Below, piece after piece: positions 32,326-43,646 of a stretch of DNA of 64,000 nucleotides (the first letter of the stretch is position 1; every line of letters starts with the position of its first letter). Under the pieces are notes generated by a model. The model was not told where the DNA came from, ran no database searches, and saw only the letters and a list, made by a program, of their open reading frames with translations. This DNA comes from Teratosphaeria epicoccoides (lineage: Eukaryota > Ascomycota > Dothideomycetes > Mycosphaerellales > Teratosphaeriaceae). The DNA lies in contig JADDMT010000003.1 in assembly GCA_021401465.1 (NCBI GenBank), positions 372,001 to 436,000 on the forward strand, written 5' to 3'. The position numbers were made by a program, and so were the translations under genes.

Positions 32326-34268
32326 TCATATTCGCGGTGACTCTGGTCCTGATAGAGGGTAAATTCGACCTTCAAGCTCCTGAGACGCCTCCTGCAAAGG
32401 CGTCGGAGATCGCATCGATGTTCTACTTGGCCATCTCCCGGAAGAATCTGTGGTCGTTGTCCTTTGTGACAAGGCACTATGGCTCCTCCACTGCGGGAGC
32501 CCAGGATCTGAAAGTGATGGGTCGATGGTCAGTATATGTCAGTGTCTCACAGTGCCGTGCTACCCATCGCTTCGCTTACAGTTCATCAGATCCTGGCCGT
32601 CCTCGTCCTCGTCATCCTCATCGACGCTGTGGCGAGCGACCACACTTGTTCGATTCCATTTCCGTGGTGTATTCTGTGATGCGACGACCGCCGTTGCGTT
32701 CGGTATCGTTGCCTCTGGGGCAACATCAAAATTATGCTGCCGTGTTACAAACTCACTGCTCTCGTCCCGGGGCCTGCAGCGGCGCCAGATTATGCGGAAC
32801 ACGCGAGATGCTGGTGGCAAACAGGCACATACTATTCCAAGCGCGTCTTCGGCCATCGAGATTGAGTCAAAGCTGCATTGAATGTCAGCCCTTAACGGCT
32901 CAGGCTTTCGAAGGATGCGGTAATGGCATACAGGGCGTGGTCGTAAGTAAAATTGGTTGAGAATATGAAATTGTCAACCCATGCTAGTCGAATGGAGCAG
33001 GCCAAGGTTACTCTACGCATGTATCAGCTGGACGATCCGGTCAAAATGTCGAAGGTGTAAGGCCTACACTATGCCAACCAGAAACATGGAACAAATCAAA
33101 GCTTTGTGTTTCCGTGTGAGATCAAGCTTGATTCTGTGGACGACTTGTAAGCCACAAGTATTCGCTGGCCACGCGGAGGCAAATACTCACATTCTGGGAA
33201 CGGGCATCGCGAACACGACCAGGTTCGCACCCAGATTGAGGCTGAGAGCCAAGTAAAAGATAATTGGTAATTTGACGCACTTGTCGGCGTGATGTTGATA
33301 CAATCCGCTCCAGGACAAATGTACCGGGTTGCATGCAAATATCAGGATTGTCACGCTGATGAGGGCGAAGACAAGACCGCTGCACAATAGCCCGTAGCTG
33401 AGAAGCCGAAAGCCACGGCTGACAGTCGACGGTATGATGCGTAGGTAGAAGCATACGATGCCTTCCTTCATGGAGACGACGCCCGGTACATACATTAGGT
33501 TGGCGGCGTACTGCAACTGCCAGTCGAGAACATTAAAAGATCAGCTTCAAAACCCTTCTTGATCCGCGCGTGCAAGGTGTACTCACCAGCTGGAGCTTTC
33601 GGACCTGGGCCTCCGGAACAGTCCATATGTCCTTTCCCAAGCCATTGCGAACCACTGATCAAGCGTGAGCATCACTTCCATGCAAGCAGAGAACTCGCAC
33701 TCGATGAGGACTTACGCAGGGTCTGCAAGGTCGTCCCGGCCAGTACAAACACCATGGAAATTGCGATTAGGATGTCGTCCCAGCCGACACCATGTCCTTG
33801 ATTGTTGAAGGACGTAGTTCGTGCCAAAACCCGCAAGCCAACAAAAATTAATGCAACGGATGTTAACGTCCATTCGCTAGCAAGGATGGTCATCGAGTAG
33901 TCATGAGCAGGAAGCTTGCACGTATGTGCGTGATAACCTTCCCAAGCTGAGTTGATTCCTTATCAGTACTTTGACAATGAGTGGCCGACGGGCACCATAC
34001 CTATAACTTCTGAAAGAGTGCAGTTGACCACCAGACAGCTTCTCAAAGCCTTTGTGAGGCCATCGTCAGCGCACACACACCCGAAGTCGGAAGGATCGCA
34101 GCCTGTGCTCGAAGCCGAGTTTTCTTGGACCATACAACCGATGTCGCACACTGGGAGTTCGGTATCGTTGAAGACCTGAGGTGTCCATTTAAGGTCCGTG
34201 GATGTCGCGCCCACTTCTCTTCCAAGGATCATGTAGAAGAGCAGGCACCGCCAAGCAGACCAAGACAT
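32326..34268 (-). CDS. CFEM-domain PTH11-like G-protein-coupled receptor
   Basis: Eight exons assembled by hand: 34268-34001, 33946-33716, 33654-33587, 33516-33191, 33133-33068, 33012-32932, 32872-32580, 32507-32326; introns 54-72 nt; 504 residues. After a signal-like start (MSWSAWRCLLFYMILG) comes a CFEM domain with eight Cys, the last in HTCKLPAHD from exon 2. Then seven hydrophobic segments typical of PTH11-like receptors: LTSVALIFVGLRVLART, DDILIAISMVFVLAG, VSMKEGIVCFYLRI, CSGLVFALISVTILIFAC, LPIIFYLALSLNLGANLVVF, ALICSMFLVGIVVTLACS and AEDALGIVCACLPP. Family signatures GLGKDIWTVP and GIVCACLP are intact. Such receptors sense surfaces or nutrients and some are needed for plant infection (Magnaporthe Pth11). 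The C-terminal tail is uncertain: without the last intron the protein ends at 32560 with an acidic tail (450 residues). I prefer the spliced form because of GTAAGC, TACTGACC and TTTCAG signals. Confidence 0.88.
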
Positions 34269-35470
34269 CTCATAGTGCTGGTATTCGACCTGAAAGACAA
34301 GGGCACACAAAAAATAGATAGGACAAATGTGTTCTGAAATTGCCAATACTATAGCCCGTACCTATAGTCCAGGTCCCAGTTGCCCACCACGAAAGACACA
34401 CAGACCACACCCTCTACGATGACGGTTATGTCAGGGCGGAAGTGTGATGTTGCCTTGACCGTCCACATTGTGGAGAGGAAAGCGACACTGTTCAACCGAG
34501 AAGCAGTCCAGCGTCCGGACCTACATGTGAGCTGTCATATATACATACGAAACATGCAGTTCGCTCAGTGATGAGTTTGGGCTATGGACTGCCTCCCTCT
34601 TTGATCGTCATCGTAGATTCTGTCGTCTGGAAGAGCGCGAGAGGAAAGGGTCTCGAAGCCGACGTATGCCGTCGCGCGGAAGTCTCTCCTGAGAATCAGT
34701 GACCAGTACCATAGCAGAACGCTATATAGAAACGTCCTGACTCGCAAGTCTCGCCAGAACCAAAGATCGGGTGACCGCGTCTGGCGATGCCGCTACCGGT
34801 TTTATCCCTTGCTTGACTGCATCGAGCTTCGGCACACTGCTAAAGTTGGCGTCGCTAGGCTGTAATAATAATTATGCTGTGCAGAGTGGGAATAACAACA
34901 TTCGGCAGCCTTTTGCCAGAGACAAGACCTGGGTGATATCTCGTGGAAGCCCGTTGGAGCGTTTGGGTTGTTCTGGCAGATGTGCACAGGCGAAAGTTCG
35001 CATCTCGATCAGACGAGATTTTGGTTGAAACAGCTGAGGTGTATATGAGACAGACAAGTCGCATCACCCTGGGGGGGACGATCATGCGGGGCAGCTAAGG
35101 CTGGGTGGCGCCGGCGCTTGCGGCCCCTCTTCGAGTCATGCATGCGTCACAATCTCAATGACATGCGGGGGTACACGTAGGCTTGCCAGCCCCGGAGTTT
35201 GTCTTGAACAACATAAGAGAGAAGGCGGTAGCTCAATTATTGATTGCATCTGTGCCGGGTCAGACCACACAGCCGGAGACGCATGTAGAAATACAGATTT
35301 GCTGACATTACTCTCACTACCGCACCATATTGCCGCCCGTCAGAACAAACGCATTTGAGGATATCTTCAATAGTCATTCACACCGCTTCAACGCCTGTCA
35401 ACGCACCTGTGCTTATCACCCTTTGTAAACGCTGACCTGACCTGCCCATGTCATGTCCAGCACGCAACTT
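34269..35470. other. Intergenic, nothing seen
   Basis: 1.2 kb between two minus-strand genes; the left end is the receptor promoter. Only short overlapping frames; no RNA gene, repeat or coding motif recognised. Confidence 0.55.
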
Positions 35471-38435
35471 CTACAGCCTCCCGTGACGCCCTTTGAACAC
35501 GGCGACCTTGTCGTCATAAAACAGAATCTCTCTCAGCCGTAATCGAGCCGCATGCCGATCGCCAAGACCCCCGCCATCATCATCAGTATCGTCCTCATTT
35601 ACATGGTCGTCCTCGTCGCTTTCTGTGTCGTCCAAGAGTTCGTCTTCTTCCTCTTCCACCTCTTCGGTCTCCACCTCGTCTTCGTCCTCCTCATCCTCTG
35701 AACCCGCGGCATCTTCTACGACGCCAGTTTGTATGCCAATATTGGTCTCTGAAAGGCCAATATCGAAGTCACGCCGCTTGCTCTCCAGAATCTCGAAACA
35801 TTTGTTCGCAATTCCCATGTAGCAGAGCTGACACTCGGGCCGCAGAGCCACAATGTCCACGACCTGCAATGCCAGCTCCCGCGGATCAACATTGGTGCCA
35901 TGAACATGATCTGCTAGGAATGGTAGATAAAGTGAGCGCAGATGAGGAATTGACGGCAGGTGCTGGAGGAAGAAATGCTGTACGACCTGTCAGCACGGGC
36001 ACACGCAGAAAACAACAGACATGACTTACCCAGTCTCGATAATCGATGGCAATGCCCAGTTCCCTAAGCGCTGGCATCTTGCCGCTGCACATGAATGCCA
36101 AAGTCTCGCGATTGAGCAGCCATCTTCTCCATCGACTCGAATTTGTTGGTACTCCATCAGGACCTTTTACAGAACTGTCGATGAGTACTTTCTGCAAGCT
36201 GCCACGGTGCCGCCTGATAGCACCGCGAAAGATAGCTTCGATGGTCACGGAGGAGGAGTAAGTCCTTGCTTCCTGAAGGAATAGCGTCTGCAGACTGTTC
36301 GGCGCAAGCGTTTCCTTCAATAATAATATCAGTGACGGCGACACAGTGTTTGTGTGCATCTTCTTCAGTTTCAGCGGATATTGAAATTCAAGATCATGCG
36401 AAGCTTTGCCCTTCTTAGATGTTGCCACAGATAGTTGTCGAGGCATTGGATACGTAGGCGATTTGGGTGTAGGCGCAAATGTACGGCGCAAAGTCTTCCA
36501 AAGCTGCTCGTGGTTTTGGCAGTGTAGTAGCGTCAACGCGGTCAGTCGTGTCCAGTCGATGGCTCTTTGCAATACTGGCACGGACAGTGGCACGCGCTCC
36601 AACTCCAAATTTTCAAGCTGTAGCACATTGTCCGAGTACTGGTGCTCAGACTCATGTCCCTCGGGGTTGTCGACTTTCTCTCCTGCTTCACGGGCAGCTT
36701 GCACAGCTAGGTCAAAAAGGCTGGGCGCGGCAGGAGAAGTTGACCGGCTTTCTGGCGATGCAGAAGCTGGCTTTGGGCTAGCTTGTCGACTGCACGCCAC
36801 AAGTGGATCATCTTGGAGCGCCGATTCTGCGCTCAAGAGGCTAGCGGGCGAGCGTGGCATCTCGGATGATGTCGGCCGACTTGACGAAAAGTCAGGATGC
36901 GCGTCAACAAAAACAGACGACGTTGGCGACTGTTCTCGACCTTCACCTGGCGCCAACACAGCTCCATGAGATGGGATGCTGAAGTTCAAAGATGCAGATG
37001 GTTGGGCAGGTGTTGATGGCCTGTTGACACGCCGTCGCGTCCGATCTGGCAGATTGATTCTCGACCTGCGCATGTCACACACGAACCCAGTCAGAGTACC
37101 TAAAACGCCGCCGAGTCTCTTCTCGCCAATTGTCAGAGAACCAGCTGTCGGGTAGTCGAGGTCGACCTGCTGTAGATGTTCCCCTTCCCACACAGTTAAC
37201 CATTCGCGAGTCATTGCTTGGCGCGCGATTCCGACACGCAACTCGCGCAGCTTGTCTCGCGACTTTGCGATTAATACAGCCATCTCATCCAAATATGCTA
37301 GCTCGTCAATATCTAGGACGCTCAAGCTTTTCAGAGGCGGCAGCACTGAAAAGGATGGGTGCTCTACTCGATCCAGGGCTGCAGGGTGGAAAGGGGGCAT
37401 CATGCCAGTGCCGAAGCCGGATGACTGCGTCTGGGGTAGCGGCATTGCATGCATTGGTGGAGGTAGCGGCGGGACTTGCAGCGGAACTTGTTGAGCCACA
37501 TCGTTACTTGAGTTGTCGTGCCATCGGACCCACACCTTATCCAGCCTACATGGTCTCTCGTCGTCACGGTCATCGAGAGAAGATAAGGAAAGCCAGACGT
37601 CTCGCAAAATACCAGTTGGCATGTCCCAGATGAACGTCTCCAGTGCCTGCATGCGTGCTACGGCAAGTGCGACTAGTGTGCCGAGCATTTTGCCACCTTC
37701 TTTTGTGATAAGATACTCCTGCACCCAGTCCGCAGGTCCATTGCCTAGCGAGAACTTTTTCGTGAATTGGGCATAATGGTTGCCTCGCCGCCGCCGGATT
37801 GTCATTTCGGACGCTCGGCCTTGACCACTCCTTACGAACCGGTTGCTTCCTTCTCTGCGTTGGCTCGGCGCTTCGCCGAAAATCTCTTCTGCCATTACTA
37901 AGGTTGCCAGTCCATAAGTGAGCGCATCCACTCCGGATCTCGGTTCTGAGTTGACGCTAGTGTCTGGCCAGACAATATCAAAGCGAGAATAAATATGAGG
38001 AATCGTAAGGCGATGTAGAGCGCTGTGGCAAAGCGCGAGCGACGTCAGATCGTTTGTATGAGTGACCTCTTTGACTATGTCCTTGAGTATATCCACAGGA
38101 AGGTCCAGCAGCTGCAATGGCTTCTTTTGTTCCTGTTCAGCCAACATCGCCTCTTTGCCCTTGATCTTGAGCGATCGGGTCCAGCGCAGTCTCGGACTTG
38201 TCAGCGCATCTGTCTCATGGCAATCTTCAAGAAAGCGTGTGCCAAAGCTCTTCATGTCCTTACTGCTAGCCTCCTGGCCTGGCCCTGGCGGCTGCAACGG
38301 ACTCAACACCGGCACAATGCTGACGGCAGGCTTCGGAACCTGGCTCGCAGTGATCGCACAGTGCCTGCTGTCATCCTCAAAGATCGCTGGCGTCCACTCG
38401 CTTGCTGAAGCGACCATGGAGCTTGCAGCCTCCAT
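35471..38435 (-). CDS. Large F-box protein
   Basis: Two exons (38435-36030, 35977-35471), 52-nt intron, 970 residues; the join reads IDYRDWHFFLQHLPSIPHLRSLY. An F-box lies at about residues 107-150 (LQLLDLPVDILKDIVKEV then LALCHSALHRLTIPHIYSRF), so it probably links Skp1/Cul1 ubiquitin ligase to a target. The region after ~160 has scattered Leu-rich elements (PPLKSLSVLDIDELAYLDEM, LENLELERVPLSVPVLQRAI) that suggest degenerate leucine-rich repeats as the substrate-binding part. A disordered Ser/Pro-rich stretch separates two such halves (~480-610). Near the C-terminus there is an acidic run (SEDEEDEDEVETEEVEEEED) before a short basic tail. Start at 38435: the first in-frame ATG with A at -3 and G at +4; the frame upstream begins at a non-ATG codon. 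The target is unknown. Confidence 0.87.
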
Positions 38436-40781
38436 CTTGCAAGCTGTTACGCCTCCACCTTGCGCCAAATACGACTGACCCTGCTCGAATCTTCACACCA
38501 CCGGACCAGCCAACTCCGACAGCTCCCCAGTCCGCCTAGCTCGTATCCATCCGCGACAGACCACGCGTAAGAGTGGTCTTCAAGAAGCTCCTCTTGCCGA
38601 GCTTCAACGGGTGGTCCTGAGTCCAGCTCTGTCTGTGTCGCAACAGGCTGAAACTGACAGCAGAGAAAGCTAAGACCTAGGTTTGTGAAATGACAGCAGT
38701 GAGTGACGTCGGTGTGCTGTGATCTGCGGTAGCAATAGCAGTTTTGTGGCTTGTGTTGGTGTAGCAGAGCTGTCGTGATACCTCGCTGCCGTCACGTCGT
38801 TGCCATGCTCGGGCGCCGAATCGCCGACAAGCGTTGTAAGCTCCACCTGCTCTGGAACAACATAAATTCACAGGGATTGTGGTTTTTCCACATGCCTGTG
38901 ACTCCGGATCATCAATAACGTAATTGCTGCATGATTTGTATGTACACGTAGATATTAAATGCACCATGGACCGCGTAATACAAGATCACCCTCGTGGATC
39001 CCACACATTCTCGGCCTTCTGCTCTTGTCCAGCATCTGTCCCTTCCAAACAGTCTGAATCAGAAGCATTGACAGTTGACAAGGTACCAATGCCTCACGAT
39101 TGCCACTGTCTGGGTACGATCTTTCGGACCAAGTCGTACTGCGCTACTTTGAACACAATTTCTTTGGCGATCACCTTCTATGTCTGCGTAACATGGTGAA
39201 AGCGAGATTTATTGTGCGTTTGGGAGCCTGTTGAAGTCTAGGTAGCTTCGGTATGGTGGAGAAACTTCATTCATCTTGCTCCGTCGACCGACCGGTCAAC
39301 TGTTCAACATGGGCAAATGGGCAAGGCTTTCTCGACACAGCTGACACAAGTGATTGCATTTTCACATGCCTGATTGTTTTATCATATGCCTGACTGCTTG
39401 TTGACATGGTCGGAAGACTGACTATGCCTGTGACTGGCGTGGATGACGATCCAACCGCCCAGCCTGTTCGACTCTCAGGTTGCCTATTGGAATCACTACA
39501 GTCAGAAGCTTAGCCTTTACAGTTGTGCAGGCATCAGTGGAAATGCGTGGCATTGTCGATGCAATACCTGAGAAGGTACCGTCAGCTTGTCTATCCGACG
39601 TATTGCCAGCCACATGCGAGAGTGCCCGAATCAAGAAAGCTGTCAGCCAAACGACCATCCCACAGCTATGCAGGAGGATCAAACATTGGTTCGCGCATAC
39701 GCAGATAGAGATATGTAGAGGGCTAAAGAAGCAAGTCGAGTGTTTGCAGGCATATTGAGGACATTTGGGACGCATAAGAGTGTTGGTCGAGGGTCTGAAT
39801 CTCGCTCGCATCGTCCTTTCGTCTAAATCTGATGTCGACCGAGGAGTTCGTGATTTAGACGAGCCAACGCTGTCCACCTTCATCATTCCGGATGTAATGC
39901 CATCACGTCTTCACGAATGGCATTCGCAGGCCCGATACAGTTCAAAGACTGGCAGCGAATCTTTGGCAGCATCGCAGGGAGTGGCGAGGACGTCCAGAGT
40001 GGAGTTGATGAAAGATCTCGACTTCGTACTTCTGCTATCGGCCGCCTGGGCGCATATATTCGGCATCGTTTTCCTTGTTATCGTTGCGAGCTTCCTCAAG
40101 CATTTTGTCGATGCCACGATCCTTCAGCGCTTTCTGGAGGTTGTTATGAGTGTAAGTCCAGGTGGAAGCGCGGATAGCTATACACTTAGGCATGACTTGT
40201 ACTGCTTGAACAGTGGTTCGCACTCGTCTGTCGTTGCAGTGCCTCGGAGGTACTCTGCATTGCTGATAAGCGGGAGAGTACGTCCTCATGGCGGCAGACT
40301 TACTCTCGCTGTACCATTTGAGGAAGCAGTTGTCATATCGCCTGTAATCTAGTTAATAACACGACTCAAGAACCATAGTCTGAGGAGCGTACTCTTTCAC
40401 TTCGTTACATTCCGGCGCTAATGACGCGGACATGGTGTTGACGTTGTTTGATGCATCAAGGAAGTCCAACTCGACTGCGAAAGTGAGGTGCTGTGGCGGT
40501 GCACCCGCCGTGTGGCGCCACATAAGGTAAGGTATCGTGAGGCATGGGAAATGGAAAAATGCGGGAATGTTGAAGTGATATTTGTACTAAGTAGCGCTGG
40601 AGAATCTCTCTGAGGCAAATGTATTGTCGAAAAATGCACCGTGTAGACAGCCGTCGGCATCATGCTACATATAAACATATCTGCATAGTCTCAAACAAGC
40701 ATATTTTAGTATGCTAACGCCTCGCTATGCTTCAATAGAGAAAAACACGTCCCGTGTCCCATATCTACACACGGTGAAGCG
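38436..40781. other. Long intergenic region with TTGAC-rich patch
   Basis: 2.3 kb between two minus-strand genes. At about 39290-39440 there is a patch with repeated GACTGCTTGTTGAC and GCCTGATTG/GCCTGACTG words, another TTGAC island. Open frames 39422-39886 minus and 39765-40352 plus overlap on opposite strands; both have hydrophobic stretches but neither matches a family, so I call neither. The F-box promoter is at the left end. Confidence 0.45.
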
Positions 40782-43405
40782 CTACCTTTTGAAAGTCATA
40801 CTCTTGCCGGCTCTCTCCTTCTGCACCCGCGGCAGCGCTTTGCTGGTGTCCGCAGTGAGTACCTTTCCGTACGGGTTGAATTCCCTCTTCTTCCTATCCC
40901 GAACCATCTGCTTGCTCTCGCGTGGCGGGTTCAGCATGCTTGGCGCCGCGTTGTAGTCAAACGGCGCCTCTTCTTCAACCTCGCCTTCCTCGAGACCGCC
41001 GTCAAGACCGCCTTCCCTTTGAGCTGCTGCCTTTCTGGCGGCGCGTTTGGCCTCTTTCTTCGCCTTCTTCCGTTCAGCCTTCCCGCGAGCCCGCTCAGTC
41101 TCAGAGTCGTGCTCCAGCGTCACCTCATCAGCTTGCGTCGCCATTCCATCCGCGCCGGGATTCTGAGCTCCAGGCGAGGAGGGACGCTTGCGCTTCTTTC
41201 CCAACTGGTTCAAAATGAATACCTCGTCTTCGATCTTCTCCTCGGTAGCTGGAGTCGGGACAGATGATGTTGGCACGGATGGCTTTACCGGCGTTGAAGC
41301 AATCTCAGATGGATCAGCAAAAATGGCAGCTGTCAGTGGTGGCAATGGCACACGCAAATCAACGTCGAGGGTTGCCATTGATTGTTGCTGATGCTGTGCG
41401 CAGTCGCTGAATGTCAAACCCCAAAACGAGGACGTGTCACTTCGCAGCTCTTTTGCAGGTGAGGTCGGTACGCTAGGCCTGGCTGGAGTGGAGGCTGGCG
41501 CTAAGGCTGCCCCAAAGCCGAACTGCGGCACGAACGGAGCAACCGAGTGACTTGGCTGCACGTCAGCATGGGCTAACCGTCTGGTGAACTGTGGTTCCAC
41601 TCTGTTCATCACATCCATCATCTCAGGTCCGTTTCTGCCGATTTCCTTCGCCTTCAAGATTACACCGATGAGCTCATCTGCTCGCAAGCACAGCGTCTGT
41701 GTTGTAGGCTGAGCAATGCCAAGCAGTTCTGCTCGAGACTTGGGCAGGGTCTTCGCGATGGTGAAGACTTGATGGTTGGGCATGACGAAATGAATACTGT
41801 CGTCCTGCTCTCGTGCCACGTCGTCCCGCCACTTGTGCACCGCTCTGAACACTGAAAACTGCTCTGTGCTGAGAAGCGCGGGTGTGCGGGCTAGGAGCTT
41901 GTACCAGCCCATCGGACCCTGGCCGAGTTCGTAGTCGTAGATTGGATGCTCGTAACGCTGTAGCGCAGTGTCTCTGCTTCTCACAAGCACGTCGTGCATT
42001 TTGTCGCCTTCGTGACTGGGCTGAGAGAAGTCAGATGTTTCGATCAGCTCATTTCTCATGTTGTCGTAAATGTAAAGGAGGTAGTGTGTGTCACTACGCG
42101 CATAGTCTAAAAGTGCCTGAGGCAAAGGCCGTATCCGCCAGTCAGCCATCTGATATTGCTTCTGGGCATCGACGTCGGCGAAGCGCTTCAGCAGGTAGGC
42201 GTAGCTGCCACCCGGATATCCAAGCGCTCGTGATGCGTAATGGGTGTCGAAAAGGCCGACCAAGTACAGGCCAAGATCTCGCTGCAACCACATGACATCC
42301 ATGAATGCACCGTGCAGCACTTTGACGATAGATGGATCGGCAAAGACCTCGTTCAAGGCCTGCAGTTTCCGTCTCCACGGTCTTAATGTATCAACTATCC
42401 AGTCCTTCTGACGGGTGCTGATCTGCATGAGCGACACGATGCCGATATACGAACGCTGGTCATGGTGCTCCAGGTCAACGGCGATCTCATTAGCCTGTCT
42501 GAGCTCATTGAGCATTTCGTACATGGCTTCTTCAGTGTCGACAAAAGTAGCTTTGGTGCTGTCGAATGGGTAATACATGATTGGCTTTCGGACTTCGTAT
42601 ACTTCGGCAGGCCAGTCGTATTGCTCAATCTCCTTCTGGTATGGATGTGCATATCTGCCAGGCATGTTAGTCATCGTGTCAATGATTCTGCAGCAATTTG
42701 CAGACCCAGCAGCTTGATCGCTTCGCCTGGCTGCCAGACGGCGGCGATGTACTGCTTGAGGAGTTGGCATGCATACTGTAGTTGTGCTGTGGCATCTCCA
42801 TATTGATCTATTACTGCTTCTGGCTCGGTTTTCAGAGGCTCCATGGCATGCGGTTTTGTCTTCAGCAGCGGTCTGAACGGAGCCTTCTCATCATTCTTGG
42901 GCTTGTGGGCGAACGTGAGCTGCGGCTTCTCGATTTCCTGATTCTTCCATGATGCGCCAAAATTTCTGACAGCACCTTGTCCGTCCCTCACTCCCAAGCC
43001 CTTGCGAACTTGTCTGCCTGTCTCAGAATTGACCTCTGGCTTACTTGCACTCGGACTCAGTCGCCGCACCGCGCCAGTGAATTCATCTAATGCAGTATCC
43101 GCTCGCTCCAGCAGACTGTCGACAACGTCGACTACAGCGCGCCAGTTGCTATCTACAGCTTCAATGTCGCTGAGCCTGGGTGCTTGGCGGACTGTTTCAG
43201 AATTCGCAGAAGCTGTATTGATGAGTCGAGAGGCTATGGAGAGCAGGCGCGCATTTTGTTGGTCGAGGGATGTCGCCAAGGACGAGTCGAGCGAGCGGTG
43301 GAAGGGCAGGTCTTCGGAGGCGAGCTGATTCGCAGTCTTGGTCGTGGAGACCAGGGAAGAGGTGATTGCAGCCTGAAGCGCACTGAAGTCGTCGGTACTC
43401 GCCAT
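40782..43405 (-). CDS. rrp6: Rrp6/EXOSC10 3'-5' exoribonuclease of the nuclear exosome
   Basis: Two exons (43405-42777, 42654-40782), 122-nt intron, 833 residues; the join reads ATAQLQYAHPYQKEIEQYDW, a region conserved in this family. Residues 1-~110 match the helical PMC2NT domain that binds the Rrp47/Lrp1 partner. The DEDD nuclease domain follows: motif I VDLEHHD (Asp270, Glu272), motif II HGAFMDVMWLQRDLG with LFDTHYASRALG, motif III DYARSDTHYLLYIYD (Tyr form, DEDD-Y). An HRDC domain lies at about 490-570 (FRAVHKWRDDVAREQDDS). The C-terminus is Lys/Arg/Glu-rich with several basic clusters for nuclear import and exosome contact. Rrp6 trims rRNA and snoRNA precursors and degrades faulty RNAs. 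The gene shares a 241-nt intergenic region with the divergent FluG-like gene. Confidence 0.95.
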
Positions 43406-43646
43406 CGTGCGCTATCGGACCATCGCGTTAAACTCTGTTCAATGCGCCATCGGCGGTCAGTGTGAAGGAAGAGATCTCAATGATGAAAAGCGAGTTCGAC
43501 TTCTGGAGAAACGCGCTAGTGCTGCCGGGTGGGGCTCTTCATGTGACGCTGACGTGCCTTGCTTTGACGCGCGAAGTATCCTCAATCTGCTGTCAACTAC
43601 TTCGTCCGTCTCTACTCTCCAAGTTGACCGTCCTATCACCGATGCC
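43406..43646. promoter_or_regulatory. Divergent promoter between rrp6 and fluG-like gene
   Basis: Only 241 nt separate the two start codons (43405 minus, 43647 plus). Both promoters must overlap here. The plus-strand frame stays open upstream of 43647 but without an ATG, so it is leader, not coding. No TATA box seen. Confidence 0.6.

Noticed and set aside
32247..32960. 237-codon plus-strand frame
   Set aside because: Lies antisense to exons 6-8 of the CFEM receptor, whose spliced sequence is clearly homologous to a known family.
35625..35822. Ser-rich plus-strand frame
   Set aside because: It is the complement of the acidic Glu/Asp run of the F-box protein, not a gene.
39422..40352. Overlapping long frames, 154 codons minus and 195 codons plus
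   Set aside because: Each has a hydrophobic run but they lie on opposite strands, match no family and lie partly in a TTGAC-rich patch; I could not choose either.
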